Assembly (NCBI GenBank): GCA_964482205.1
Contig: CAYZWI010000003.1
Coordinates: 248,001-312,000 of the forward strand
Length of the DNA stretch: 64,000 nucleotides
Source of the DNA: JAZDGX01 sp964482205
GTDB taxonomy: Bacteria; Eisenbacteria; RBG-16-71-46; CAIMUX01; WJJG01
Direction of reading: 5' to 3'
Shown: in pieces, positions 14,573-23,685 of the stretch
How the letters are laid out: each line of letters opens with the position of its first letter
Position numbering within the stretch: the first letter of the stretch is position 1
Position numbers and translations under genes: made by a program
The notes under the pieces: generated by a model
Database searches by the model: none
What the model saw: only the letters and a program-made list of their open reading frames with translations
Told to the model about the DNA's origin: nothing

Positions 14573-16828
14573 ATGAGCACTACCGGTCAGCTGATTCTGC
14601 TGGTCATGGCCTTCAGCGTCTTCGGTCTGCTCTTCGCGGCCTATCTCGCGCGTTGGGTGCTGCGGCATTCGACGGGCTCGAGCCCGATGCAGCGCATCTC
14701 GAATGCGATCAAGGAGGGCGCCGAAGCGTTTCTCCGGCGGCAAAACCGCACAATTCTCCGGCTGGCCGCCCTTGTCGCGGTGGTGCTCTTCATCGGATAC
14801 GCCTTCCTGCGCGGCCACCGCGACTTCGATCCCGTCTCGAGCGGCGTCACGCTCGCCTTCTGGATCACCCTCTCCTTCGTCTTCGGAGCGGCCTGCTCGG
14901 TCTTCGCGGGCTATGTGGGCATGTGGATTTCGATTCGCAGCAACATCCGCACTGCGACCGCCGCCCTCACCAGCGTCAATTCCGCGATGCGCATCGCGCT
15001 TCGCGGCGGGGCCGTCTCGGGCCTGCTCGTCGTCGCGACGAGCCTGCTCGGCGTCAGCGGTCTCTTCGCCTTGGTGAGCGCGCTCGGCGGAGTCGAACAG
15101 ACCAAGATTCCACTGCTCATCGTCGGCTACGGATTCGGCGCTTCCTTCGTCGCGCTCTTCGCGCAGCTCGGCGGAGGGATCTACACGAAAGCCGCCGATG
15201 TCGGAGCGGATCTGGTCGGGAAAGTGGAAGCGGGCATTCCCGAGGACGACCCGCGCAATCCGGCGGTGATCGCGGATCTGGTCGGCGACAATGTCGGCGA
15301 CTGCGCCGGCCGCGGAGCCGATCTCTTCGAATCCACGGCCGCCGAGAACATCGGCGCGATGATCCTCGGCGCTTCGCTGGCCGCCGCGGCCGAGCGGGCC
15401 GGGATGGGCTTCAGCGCCGGAGTCGTGGGCGTGATGATGTTCCCGCTCGTCGCGCGCGCCTTCGGGATCGTCGCCTCGATCATCGGGATCATGTCGGTGC
15501 GCATGGATCGCGAAGAGAAGATGGATCCGATGACCGCGCTCAATCGCGGCTACTACATCGCGGTGGTGTTCGCGATGATCGCCTTCGGCGCGGCCACGCG
15601 CTGGCTGCTCCACAGCGACAAGGCTCCGAACGCGTGGCTGCACTTCTTCGCCTGCGGAATCCTGGGCGTGCTCACGTCGGTCGCGTTCGTCTACATCACG
15701 CAGTACTACACCGAGTACAAGTACCGGCCGGTGAAGTCGATCGCTGAAGCCTCGAAGACCGGCCCAGCCACGAACATCATCGCCGGGCTCGCGGTCGGAT
15801 ACGAATGCTGCTGGATGCCCGCGCTGGCGATGGGCGCCGCCCTGCTCGGCTCCTACTATCTCGGCCAGTCGAGCGGCCTTCCGCACGCGGGCCTCTTCGG
15901 CACCGCCGTGGCGACGATGGGGATGCTCGCCACCGCCGCTTACATTCTCGCGATGGACACCTTCGGGCCGATCACCGACAACGCGGGCGGCATCGTGGAA
16001 ATGTCCGAGCAGCCTGAAGCGGTGCGCCAGAAGACCGATCGCCTGGATGCGGTCGGCAACACGACCAAGGCGCTCACGAAGGGATACGCGATCGGTTCGG
16101 CCGGTCTCGCCGCCTTCCTGCTCTTCCAGGCGTACATGGAGGAAGTGCTGAACTATGCCGGCCCTCAGGTGGCCGCGGGCTTCCACGGATCCTTCCCGGT
16201 CAATCTCTCCAAGCCGGTCGTGCTCGTGGGCGCGTTGGGCGGAGCGGTGCTCGTCTATCTCTTCTCGGCGCTCGCGATTCGGGCCGTCGGGCGGGCCGCT
16301 CAGGCGATCATCGCGGAAGTCCGCCGCCAATACGCGCACCTTCCGCGGGTGCATGACATCATCCAGTTCCCCGCCGACTTCAAGCCCGACTACAGCTCGT
16401 GCGTGGACATCGTGACGAAATCCGCGTTGCGGGCGATGGTCGGCCCGGGACTGCTCGCGGTGCTGATGCCGATCGGCGTGGGACTCGCCTTCCGCATCTT
16501 CATCACTCCGGGCGATCGCCTGATCTCCGCCGAGGCGGTGGCAGCCCTGCTGATGGTCGGCACGATCGTCGGGATCATCACCGCCCTCTTCCTGAACAAT
16601 GGCGGCGGCGCCTGGGACAATGCGAAGAAGTACATCGAAGCGGGCGCGCACGGGGGAAAATACCTCACCGCGCCCGACGGCTCGAAGATGAAGAACCCCA
16701 CTCACGCAGCCGCGGTGGTCGGCGATACGGTGGGTGATCCCTGCAAGGACACGGCCGGGCCTTCGCTGCATGTGCTGATCAAGTTGCTGTCGACGATCAC
16801 GCTCGTGCTGGCGCCCCTGTTCTTGTAA
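14573..16828 (+). CDS. hppA: membrane-bound proton-pumping pyrophosphatase, K+-insensitive type
   Basis: About 751 aa with some 16 membrane helices. It hydrolyses pyrophosphate and moves H+ outward, adding to the proton-motive force. The substrate-binding loop is intact: DVGADLVGKVEAGIPEDDPR (from about 208), then DLVGDNVGDCAGRGADLFES, and the C-terminal GDTVGDPCKDTAGP. GNTTKA (about 495-500) has Lys499 where K+-dependent enzymes carry Ala; this Lys marks the K+-independent subfamily. Start ATG 14573 was chosen for the family-like MSTTGQLIL opening and the GAGGAG about nine bases upstream; the frame extends 28 codons further without merit. Confidence 0.95.
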   Translation: MSTTGQLILLVMAFSVFGLLFAAYLARWVLRHSTGSSPMQRISNAIKEGAEAFLRRQNRTILRLAALVAVVLFIGYAFLRGHRDFDPVSSGVTLAFWITLSFVFGAACSVFAGYVGMWISIRSNIRTATAALTSVNSAMRIALRGGAVSGLLVVATSLLGVSGLFALVSALGGVEQTKIPLLIVGYGFGASFVALFAQLGGGIYTKAADVGADLVGKVEAGIPEDDPRNPAVIADLVGDNVGDCAGRGADLFESTAAENIGAMILGASLAAAAERAGMGFSAGVVGVMMFPLVARAFGIVASIIGIMSVRMDREEKMDPMTALNRGYYIAVVFAMIAFGAATRWLLHSDKAPNAWLHFFACGILGVLTSVAFVYITQYYTEYKYRPVKSIAEASKTGPATNIIAGLAVGYECCWMPALAMGAALLGSYYLGQSSGLPHAGLFGTAVATMGMLATAAYILAMDTFGPITDNAGGIVEMSEQPEAVRQKTDRLDAVGNTTKALTKGYAIGSAGLAAFLLFQAYMEEVLNYAGPQVAAGFHGSFPVNLSKPVVLVGALGGAVLVYLFSALAIRAVGRAAQAIIAEVRRQYAHLPRVHDIIQFPADFKPDYSSCVDIVTKSALRAMVGPGLLAVLMPIGVGLAFRIFITPGDRLISAEAVAALLMVGTIVGIITALFLNNGGGAWDNAKKYIEAGAHGGKYLTAPDGSKMKNPTHAAAVVGDTVGDPCKDTAGPSLHVLIKLLSTITLVLAPLFL

Positions 16829-16857
16829 GCCGGGCGCCGCTGCTGTCTACGGCGAGA

Positions 16858-16883
16858 GCGGCCCGCTCGCGTAAGCGGGCCGC
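16858..16883 (+). terminator. strong hairpin after hppA, probable terminator
   Basis: Perfect 10-base arms GCGGCCCGCT and AGCGGGCCGC around a six-base loop, 30 bases after the hppA stop. No U-tract follows, so termination may be Rho-assisted. Confidence 0.55.
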
Positions 16884-17113
16884 ACGCTTGCCCGGGAGTT
16901 GCGCCGGTCGTTCCCGTTCGCGGGCATGGCCACCCGTCGCATTCTCGCCATCGGGTTCTCGGAGAGCGGCCGGTTGGTAGCGGAGCCGGCCGCGATCCTG
17001 GTACACTCGCGGGCCAGCGGTTCATTCATCTGAGCATGCGGATCATGGACCTCGGACCGGAAGGGCAGCGTTCTTCCGGCGGGGTGGGTTTTGCCCGGCG
17101 AACAGGAGCAGGC

Positions 17114-18367
17114 ATGGGCCGGCCGAAGAAAACAAACGCGTCATCCACGCCATGGATCCATTCCACGCGTTTGCATGTCGTGCTCTACAGTTTCCTCCTC
17201 GTCTTCACCCCCTTCATCCTGCTGCAGAACTATCTCGTCGACATCGTGGCCTCCATCTCCACGAGCAGAATGAACCTGGGCGGCTGGAGCCTGCCGATCA
17301 TGCCGACCGTCGCGGCCGTCGTTGTGCTTGCCCTGGCGATCTGGTGGCGCAAGAGGATCACGCGCAACATGCTCCTCGCCGCCGCGATCATCCTCCTCAT
17401 GATCACGCTCTCGCATCAGATGTCGGACTACTACTTCGGGCAGAACTTCTACGACCTCCTCCAGAACTGGCACTACATCGCCTACGCCCTGTTCGGTCCG
17501 ATGCTCTATCGCGATCTCGATCCGCGGGGAGTGCGTTTCTCGCGGTTTCTTTGGATCGCCTTCTTCTGCGCCCTGGGCTTTTCCACCTTCGACGAGTTCT
17601 TCCAGCGCTACATGAGCAGCCGGGTCTTCGACCTCTCCGATACGGCAAAGGATGTGTGGGGCTGTCTCATGGGGTTGGTGGCCGTCGCCCTCTGCGGCCG
17701 GCATGCGCACGAACTGCGTCTCGACATCAAGAGCCTGGGGCGCATGCCCCGCCTGCGGACGCTCGGCCATCCGCTGGTCGCCCTCGTCCTGATGGCCTGT
17801 TTCACCTTGATCTTCCTGAGTTGCGCATCGCTGATGAGCGACGCGGAGTACGCGCCTCTGGTCGCCTTGTTCAGCATCGGTTTTTCCGCTCTCACGCTCG
17901 GTGTCTATCTGCTCCTCTTGCGCAAGCCGGGCCGCATCGCGCTCGGAGCGCTGGCGGTGATCGCGATCTGCGCCCTCGGATACAGCGCGATCCATCACCG
18001 CGGCCAGGAGATCGTCTCCCATCGCAACGGGCTGACGGTGTACCGCGGCATGCCGCTGCCGTTCTTCGATGCGCTCATCTTTCCCGACGGGCATTTCCGC
18101 CTCGTCGATCGCAAACACTCTTTCACCACGCGGGATCAGAAGCGGCTGCTCCGCCAGGAGAGCGACATCATCGTCGTGGGAACGGGTCGGAAAGGGCTCG
18201 GCGGAAGAGGGTTCCCCGAGCCCTCCATGGTTCAGTTCCTGCACAATCCCTATTCGGGAGGCGTCACGCAGGTCATCATCCAGCGAACCGCGGACGCCTG
18301 CCTCACATTCAATCGCCTGAAGAAGGAAGGGAAGCGGGTTGCGTTCGTCATCCACAACGCCTGCTGA
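17114..18367 (+). CDS. VanZ-like membrane protein fused to an Mth938/DUF498 domain
   Basis: About 417 aa. Residues ~20-310 hold eight or so hydrophobic helices, and the first half matches the VanZ pattern: HYIAYALFGPMLYRDLDPRG, then FDEFFQRYMSSRVFDLSDTAKDVWG. The C-terminal ~105 residues look like an Mth938-type (DUF498, NDUFAF3-like) domain: FPDGHFRLVDRKHSF, ESDIIVVGTGRKG, then FNRLKKEGKRVAFVIHNAC. The two parts are normally separate proteins; here one reading frame joins them without a frameshift. VanZ proteins are linked to glycopeptide resistance and envelope stress; Mth938 function is unclear. ATG 17114 has AGGAG five bases upstream. The next gene overlaps the end by 29 bases. Confidence 0.75.
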   Translation: MGRPKKTNASSTPWIHSTRLHVVLYSFLLVFTPFILLQNYLVDIVASISTSRMNLGGWSLPIMPTVAAVVVLALAIWWRKRITRNMLLAAAIILLMITLSHQMSDYYFGQNFYDLLQNWHYIAYALFGPMLYRDLDPRGVRFSRFLWIAFFCALGFSTFDEFFQRYMSSRVFDLSDTAKDVWGCLMGLVAVALCGRHAHELRLDIKSLGRMPRLRTLGHPLVALVLMACFTLIFLSCASLMSDAEYAPLVALFSIGFSALTLGVYLLLLRKPGRIALGALAVIAICALGYSAIHHRGQEIVSHRNGLTVYRGMPLPFFDALIFPDGHFRLVDRKHSFTTRDQKRLLRQESDIIVVGTGRKGLGGRGFPEPSMVQFLHNPYSGGVTQVIIQRTADACLTFNRLKKEGKRVAFVIHNAC

Positions 18368-19277
18368 GACGCGGCGCAAGGAGGCGCCCAGGGAACCGGC
18401 GCGCAGGCCCGACGCATCGGGCCTGCGGACGACGATCGCCTGGGTCCTGCTCGTCGTCTGGGCGGTGTTGATCGGCCTCGGAATCTCCTCGCTCTTCAGC
18501 CCCGACTGGCTGGAGAAGATGCAGCGAAAGGGTCGGGCGGCGGAAGGCTCGGCCGCGAAATCGCTCGGCGATCTCGCCTATCGGCGCGGGGAATATGCGC
18601 GCGCGGCCGCGCTCTACCTCGATGCCGCGAAGATCGATCCGCTGGCGGCCGACATCCAGCACAACCTCGGCACCTCCTATTTGGAGATCGGGCAAGTGGC
18701 GCTCGCCCGCGAAGCGCTTCTGCGCGCCCAAAGCCTCAACCCGACTTCTCGTGTTCGTCTGCGCATCGAGCTTCATCTCGGCGACGTGGCGCGCAAGGAA
18801 GGCCGGTTCGAGGAGGCGTTGCGCTATTACGGGCAAGCCCTCGGGCCCGACCTGCGCAACGACCTCGTCTATCGGAAGATCGGCACTCTGCAAACCGAGC
18901 TCGGCAACTTTGAGCTCGCCCGGGATGCGTTCGAAAGAGCGCTCGCTTCGCAGCTCGATCCTGCTCTTCCCCTCCAGGAAATGCTGAACCGCGCTCGGGA
19001 TGGGGCCGACGTCGACGCGGACGCGAAGGCGTGGCTGGACGCGTGGGGATCGCGAGACATCTCCGACATCGATTGGTCGAAATTCGATCGGGAATTGCTC
19101 GAGCAGATGCATGCCTCGGATCCTGAAGTCGCCAAGATCCACAACTATCTGGGCCTGATCTATGACCGGTTGAACCAGCCGGAGAAGGCGATCGAGCATT
19201 TCGAGGCATCGCTGCGGATCTGGCCGAACAACATGGACGCGGTCCAGAATCTTCGCATCCTGAGGAGCCGCCAGTAG
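18339..19277 (+). CDS. membrane-anchored TPR protein
   Basis: About 312 aa. One membrane helix (about 30-52) is followed by a periplasmic or cytoplasmic stretch of tetratricopeptide repeats: SLGDLAYRRGEYARAAALYL, HNLGTSYLEIGQVALAREAL, LGDVARKEGRFEEALRYYGQ, and a last one, HNYLGLIYDRLNQPEKAIEH. TPRs mediate protein contacts. Translation starts at TTG 18339, inside the last 29 bases of the VanZ fusion gene, with AAGGAAGGGA upstream, so the two are coupled and probably act together. The partner is unknown. Confidence 0.75.
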   Translation: MRSSSTTPAETRRKEAPREPARRPDASGLRTTIAWVLLVVWAVLIGLGISSLFSPDWLEKMQRKGRAAEGSAAKSLGDLAYRRGEYARAAALYLDAAKIDPLAADIQHNLGTSYLEIGQVALAREALLRAQSLNPTSRVRLRIELHLGDVARKEGRFEEALRYYGQALGPDLRNDLVYRKIGTLQTELGNFELARDAFERALASQLDPALPLQEMLNRARDGADVDADAKAWLDAWGSRDISDIDWSKFDRELLEQMHASDPEVAKIHNYLGLIYDRLNQPEKAIEHFEASLRIWPNNMDAVQNLRILRSRQ

Positions 19278-19511
19278 GCCGGGGAAAGCGCGATCGCCGG
19301 GGCGCGCGGGGCGGCGCGGGCGCGCCTGGCGGGCCGGCAGGTATTCCCCTCCTTGTGGGTCGGAGATTCGGGGAAGCAACCAGATAAGGCATTATGTGCC
19401 AACAAGTTGCAGCCGAATTCCGCTCGTTTGACATCCGCGTGGGCAAGAGCCCCGCAAATGAAGCAGTTCAAAGAGATAGCCCCGCCCGGACCCGAATGAT
19501 CGATCCACAAC

Positions 19512-19541
19512 TTGACAGGCGACCCATTCCCCCAGCATGAT
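19512..19541 (+). promoter_or_regulatory. candidate promoter of the nuo operon
   Basis: A perfect -35 TTGACA (19512-19517) and CATGAT (19536-19541, four of six) are separated by 18 bases. Transcription would begin near 19548, about 75 bases before nuoA. Confidence 0.45.
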
Positions 19542-19574
19542 CTCCCGCTTCCGGTCGAGTCAGCGGTTTTTCCG

Positions 19575-19608
19575 GCCCGCGCTGTGAGGGAAATTCGGCG
19601 GGCTTTTT
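19575..19608 (+). terminator. terminator-like hairpin in the nuo leader (possible attenuator)
   Basis: Arms GCCCGC (19575-19580) and GCGGGC (19598-19603) are followed directly by TTTTT. It ends only 14 bases before the nuoA GTG, leaving no room for a promoter downstream, so it must sit inside the nuo transcript. Either it is a partial terminator that reduces operon expression or it is controlled. Confidence 0.5.
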
Positions 19609-19622
19609 GTCAGGGAGGACAG

Positions 19623-20144
19623 GTGCGCTTCGACTTCTCCGTCGTTCTCATCTTCCTTTCCGTGAGCGCCGGCATCGTTGGGATCGCTCTCCTCCTGACC
19701 CGGTTCGTGGCGCCGCGCGTGCCCGACTCCGTCAAGGCCACGCCCTACGAATGCGGCGAGCGCCCGATCGGTCACGGGTGGTTCAACTTCAACCCTCGCT
19801 TCTATTTAATTGCCCTCGTCTTCATCGTCTTCGATGTCGAGATCGCGCTCACCTATCCGGTTGCGGGAGTGGTCCGGAAGTGGGTGGAGCAGGGCAAGGG
19901 ACTTCTCGCCGTCTCCGAAATCGTGATCTTCATCGGGATTCTGGCGGCCGGGCTCGCCTACGTCTGGGGGCGCGGCGATCTCGACTGGGTGCGGGAGTTG
20001 CGCGGCGTGCTCGACGATTCTCCCGCACCGCAGACTCCTTCTTCGCCCGGCGCGTCATCCGGCGCCTCGCCGTCTCTCGCCGGACCCGATGCCCATTCTT
20101 CTCCTGACATCGGTGCCTCGCCCAACATCGGGAGATCTTCATGA
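19623..20144 (+). CDS. nuoA: NADH-quinone oxidoreductase subunit A
   Basis: About 173 aa, longer than the usual 120-150. Three membrane helices and the conserved loop YECGERPIG followed by FNPRFYLIALVFIVFDVEI identify NuoA, the small membrane subunit near the quinone site of complex I. The last ~45 residues are a Pro/Ser/Ala-rich tail not needed by the family. Start GTG 19623 lies after GGGAGG; it is the first in-frame start that gives a family-like N-terminus. It overlaps nuoB by four bases (ATGA). Confidence 0.95.
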   Translation: MRFDFSVVLIFLSVSAGIVGIALLLTRFVAPRVPDSVKATPYECGERPIGHGWFNFNPRFYLIALVFIVFDVEIALTYPVAGVVRKWVEQGKGLLAVSEIVIFIGILAAGLAYVWGRGDLDWVRELRGVLDDSPAPQTPSSPGASSGASPSLAGPDAHSSPDIGASPNIGRSS

Positions 20145-20764
20145 CCGAAAGCAACAGGATCGAGCCCGATGCCTTGCAGAACATCGGCCAGTGTCCCGCG
20201 GGCGGCGAGGGCTCGCCGCTGGTCGTCACGACGACGGTCGACGATCTGGTCAATTGGGCGCGCAGTTCCTCCATCTGGTACATGCTCTTCGCGACCGCCT
20301 GTTGCGGCATCGAGCTCATGCAGACGGGCGGGCCGCGCACGGACCTCGATCGCTTCGGCTTCGTCTTTCGCTCCAGTCCCCGGCAGTCGGATGTGTTGAT
20401 CGTCGCGGGCACGATCACCTACAAGATGGCCGACCGCGTGCGGCTCCTCTACGCGCAGATGTCGGAGCCCAAATATGTGATCGCGATGGGGAGCTGCACC
20501 AATTGCGGCGGGCTCTTCCAGCGTTCCTACTCGGTCATCCCGGGGGTCGACACGATCCTCCCGGTGGACATCTACCTGCCCGGCTGCCCGCCCCGTCCCG
20601 AAGCGTTGAACGAGGCGTTGCTGCGCCTGCAGGACTTGATGCGCCGCGATCATTGGGCCGACCGCTTGGGCAAGGACCCCAAGCAGACCGGCGGAACGCG
20701 CAAAGGTCCCGGCGGAGCATCTTCCCCATCGGCGAACGAGCCGCGCGAAACCCCGAGCGCATAG
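20141..20764 (+). CDS. nuoB: NADH-quinone oxidoreductase subunit B
   Basis: About 207 aa; carries iron-sulfur cluster N2, the last electron carrier before quinone. The adjacent pair Cys54-Cys55 (ATACCGIE), Cys119 in GSCTNCG and Cys149 in PGCPPRP supply the four ligands; Cys122 is an extra nearby Cys. The last ~35 residues are a low-complexity Gly/Pro/Ser tail. Its start overlaps nuoA, so translation is coupled. Confidence 0.97.
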   Translation: MTESNRIEPDALQNIGQCPAGGEGSPLVVTTTVDDLVNWARSSSIWYMLFATACCGIELMQTGGPRTDLDRFGFVFRSSPRQSDVLIVAGTITYKMADRVRLLYAQMSEPKYVIAMGSCTNCGGLFQRSYSVIPGVDTILPVDIYLPGCPPRPEALNEALLRLQDLMRRDHWADRLGKDPKQTGGTRKGPGGASSPSANEPRETPSA

Positions 20765-20773
20765 CGAGGCAGG

Positions 20774-22417
20774 ATGGAACCTGCAGAGATCCATCGCCGC
20801 TTGAAGGCGGCCTTTCCTGAAAAGATCCTGGAGATCCAGGACGCTCTTCTCGATCCGGTGGCGGTCGTCGAGACGCGCAGCCTGCCGGAGATCGCGCGCT
20901 ATCTGCGCGATGAACCGGATCTGAAGATGAATTATCTCCGCCTGGTGACGGCGATCGATCGCGGAGAGACCTTCGAGGTCGTCTATCATTTCGCCTCTCT
21001 GTCCCTGCGTCATGGGACGGTGCTGCGGGTGCGCGTTCCGCGCGACCATCCCGAAGTGCCCTCGCTCGCCGGCTTGTGGCCCACCGCGAACTGGCACGAG
21101 CGCGAGCAATTCGATTTGATGGGCGTGCAGTTCAGCGGGCATCCCGATTTACGCCGGCTCTTCCTGCCGCCCGACTGGGTCGGCCATCCGCTGCGCAAGG
21201 ACTATGTCCGCCCCGACGAGTACCACGGCATACCGACCAGCCGCGAAGTGGCGCGCACGCGCCGGGTCACGGCCGTGGCGCCTCCCATGCACGTGGAGAA
21301 GGACGAGGAGGCCGACGGGATCATGCGGATCAACATGGGCCCGCATCATCCCGCGACGCACGGCGTGCTGAACTTCCTCCTCGAAACCGACGGCGAGATC
21401 CTGCGCAGCGTGCGCCCCGAAGTGGGCTACCTGCATCGCGGGCTCGAGAAGCTCGCCGAGATCACGCCCTACTACGGCACGATGCCCTACACCGACCGCA
21501 TCGACTACCTGGGCGCGATGTTCACGAACCTGGGATGGGCAAGCGCGGTCGAGCGGCTGGCGAACATCGAAGTTCCCCGGCGGGCCGAGTACCTGCGCGT
21601 GATCGTCTGCGAATTGAACCGCATCGCGAGCCACCTGATCGCGACCGGCTCGCTGGCGATGGACACCGGCGCCTTCACGCCCTTCATCCACTGGCTGCGC
21701 GAGCGCGAGAAGATCAACGACATCCTCGAGCGCATCTGCGGCGCGCGGCTTACCTACAACTACATGCGCTTCGGCGGCGTGGCGCGCGACATGGACGCCG
21801 AGACGGCCGAGATGATTTCGCTCTGGCTCGATCACTTCGATCCCATGCTCACGGAGTTCAACCGCCTGATCAGCGGCAACGAGATCTTCGTGCGGCGGCT
21901 CGCGAATGTCGCCGTGATCGCGCCCGAGGAAGCGGTCGCCTACGGCATCGTCGGCCCGAATCTGCGCGCCAGCGGAGTGCCGTGGGACATTCGCCGCGAC
22001 GAGCCCTACTCGATCTATTCCGAATTCGATTTCGATGTGATCACCGGGCAAGGCTGGCGGGGCCGCGTGGGCGACGCCTATGACCGCTACTACTGCCGTC
22101 TGCTCGAGATGATCGAGAGCGCGAAGATCGTGCGCCAGGCGCTGGCCGCCATTCCCGCGGGCGAGATCCGCTCGAAGGTGCCGCGCACGCTCAAGCCGGC
22201 GGCCAACGAGGTGTACACGCGCGTGGAAGGGCCGCGCGGCGAAGCGGGCTTCTATGTGGTGGCCGACGGCAACGACCGGCCGCACCGGGCGCGCTATCGC
22301 ACCGGCTCCTTCACCGCCCTCTCGATGATCTCGCACCTGAGCCCCGGGCTCATGCTCGCCGATCTGGTCGTGCTGATCGGCTCTCTCGATGTGATCGCCC
22401 CGGAGGTGGATCGATGA
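20774..22417 (+). CDS. nuoCD: NADH-quinone oxidoreductase subunits C and D, fused
   Basis: About 547 aa. Residues ~1-165 are NuoC (30-kDa type: WHEREQFDLMGVQFSGHPDL, LRKDYVRP); ~180-547 are NuoD (49-kDa type: NMGPHHPATHGVLNF, EVGYLHRGLEKL, YTDRIDYLGAM, and the C-terminal ISHLSPGLMLADLVVLIGSLD). The NuoD His of PHHPATHG and its partner Tyr form the quinone site next to cluster N2. CD fusion is known in several lineages including E. coli. It overlaps nuoH by four bases. Confidence 0.96.
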   Translation: MEPAEIHRRLKAAFPEKILEIQDALLDPVAVVETRSLPEIARYLRDEPDLKMNYLRLVTAIDRGETFEVVYHFASLSLRHGTVLRVRVPRDHPEVPSLAGLWPTANWHEREQFDLMGVQFSGHPDLRRLFLPPDWVGHPLRKDYVRPDEYHGIPTSREVARTRRVTAVAPPMHVEKDEEADGIMRINMGPHHPATHGVLNFLLETDGEILRSVRPEVGYLHRGLEKLAEITPYYGTMPYTDRIDYLGAMFTNLGWASAVERLANIEVPRRAEYLRVIVCELNRIASHLIATGSLAMDTGAFTPFIHWLREREKINDILERICGARLTYNYMRFGGVARDMDAETAEMISLWLDHFDPMLTEFNRLISGNEIFVRRLANVAVIAPEEAVAYGIVGPNLRASGVPWDIRRDEPYSIYSEFDFDVITGQGWRGRVGDAYDRYYCRLLEMIESAKIVRQALAAIPAGEIRSKVPRTLKPAANEVYTRVEGPRGEAGFYVVADGNDRPHRARYRTGSFTALSMISHLSPGLMLADLVVLIGSLDVIAPEVDR

Positions 22418-23685
22418 ACCTCTTCCAAGCGATCGGCGATTTCCTGGCCAAGTCCGTGCTGGGCGTCGATCCCGCCACCTGGCCGGCGATGTGGATCGTC
22501 TACGCGGTCGTCATCGCGTTGGGGGGCTTCATCGCCTTCGCCTTCGTCGCGATCTTCGCCGGGCCGGTGAGCTGGATCGAGCGGCGGATCGCCGGCCGCA
22601 TGCAATCGCGCATCGGGCCGAATCGCACCGGGCCGCAGGGAGCGCTGCAGTGGCTGGCCGATGGGCTGAAGTGCCTCTTCAAGGAAGACCTGATGCCCGA
22701 CTGCGCGGACAAGCTGCTCTTCAAGATCGCCCCCTACTTCGTCTTCACCGGCATGTTCGGCACCTTTGCCGTCCTCCCCTTCGGCGCGCATCTGGTCGCC
22801 GCGGATCTCAATGTCGGCGTCCTCTACCTGCTCGCCATCACCGGACTCGGCGTGATCGGGATCCTGTTGGCCGGCTGGGGCTCGAACTCCAAGTGGGCGC
22901 TCTTCGGCGGCATTCGCAGCGCGGCGCAGCTCATCTCCTACGAAATCCCCTCGGCCTTCGGGCTCATGACGGTCGTGATCGCGGCCGGGACGATGTCGCT
23001 GCAGGGAATCGTGGGGGCGCAGGGCGCGCTGCCGTGGGAGTGGTTCATCTTCCGCAATCCGTTCCTCTTCGCCGCCTTCTTCTTGTCGCTGACGGCGGCG
23101 ATCGCGGAAAGCAACCGCACGCCCTTCGATCTTCCCGAGGCCGAGAGCGAACTCGTGGCCGGATACAATGTCGAGTACTCGGGCCTGCGCTTCCTCTTCT
23201 TCTTGTTCGCGGAGTGGGCCCACATCTGGGTGATGAGCGCGATCGGGACCGCCTGCTTCCTCGGCGGCTGGCAGATCCCGGGCGTGAGCGTGGAACGGAT
23301 CGCCGCCAGCCAGGGCTGGGCGTATGCAGGCTGGCAGGCCCTCTCGTTCGCGATCTTCACGGCCAAGGCGACCGTGATCGTCTTCTTCGTGATCCAGGTG
23401 CGCTGGACGGTGCCGCGTCTGCGCGTCGACCAGCTCATGATCACCTGCTGGAAGTATCTCGTGCCGCTCACCCTGGTCGTCATTGTGGGCGGGCTCCTGT
23501 GCCTCGCGCTCATTCCGCCGCGAGGCATCGTCGACTACGCCGTGCGCGGGGTGATGACGGCGCTGGGCGCGGCGATCGCGATTCTCTACGCGCAGCGCAT
23601 CTACGCGACCTTCGCGGCCGATCGCGCGACCTATCGCAAGATGGAGGGCAAAGGGCTGTGGTACCCGCCGTTGCGGCTGCCGTGA
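22414..23685 (+). CDS. nuoH: NADH-quinone oxidoreductase subunit H
   Basis: About 423 aa with eight or more helices; forms the quinone-binding channel and links it to the antiporter-like subunits. Conserved pieces: WIERRIAGRMQSRIGPNRTGP, the acidic loop PFDLPEAESELVAGYNVEYSG, and SNRTPFDLPE. A ~60-residue insertion-like stretch after the acidic loop (GVSVERIAASQGWAYAG) makes it longer than the 325-350 typical. nuoI begins in its stop codon (GTGA). Confidence 0.96.
   Translation: MNLFQAIGDFLAKSVLGVDPATWPAMWIVYAVVIALGGFIAFAFVAIFAGPVSWIERRIAGRMQSRIGPNRTGPQGALQWLADGLKCLFKEDLMPDCADKLLFKIAPYFVFTGMFGTFAVLPFGAHLVAADLNVGVLYLLAITGLGVIGILLAGWGSNSKWALFGGIRSAAQLISYEIPSAFGLMTVVIAAGTMSLQGIVGAQGALPWEWFIFRNPFLFAAFFLSLTAAIAESNRTPFDLPEAESELVAGYNVEYSGLRFLFFLFAEWAHIWVMSAIGTACFLGGWQIPGVSVERIAASQGWAYAGWQALSFAIFTAKATVIVFFVIQVRWTVPRLRVDQLMITCWKYLVPLTLVVIVGGLLCLALIPPRGIVDYAVRGVMTALGAAIAILYAQRIYATFAADRATYRKMEGKGLWYPPLRLP

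Larger units (their letters stand above)
19278..19622. other. nuo operon leader region
   Basis: 345 bp between the TPR gene and nuoA. It contains a promoter candidate (19512-19541) and an attenuator-like hairpin (19575-19608), both listed separately. A second TTGACA at 19428-19433 lacks a -10 partner. No gene seen. Confidence 0.5.

Noticed and set aside
14258..16771. 837-codon frame antisense to hppA
   Set aside because: Same reason: hppA has all family motifs, the antisense frame none.
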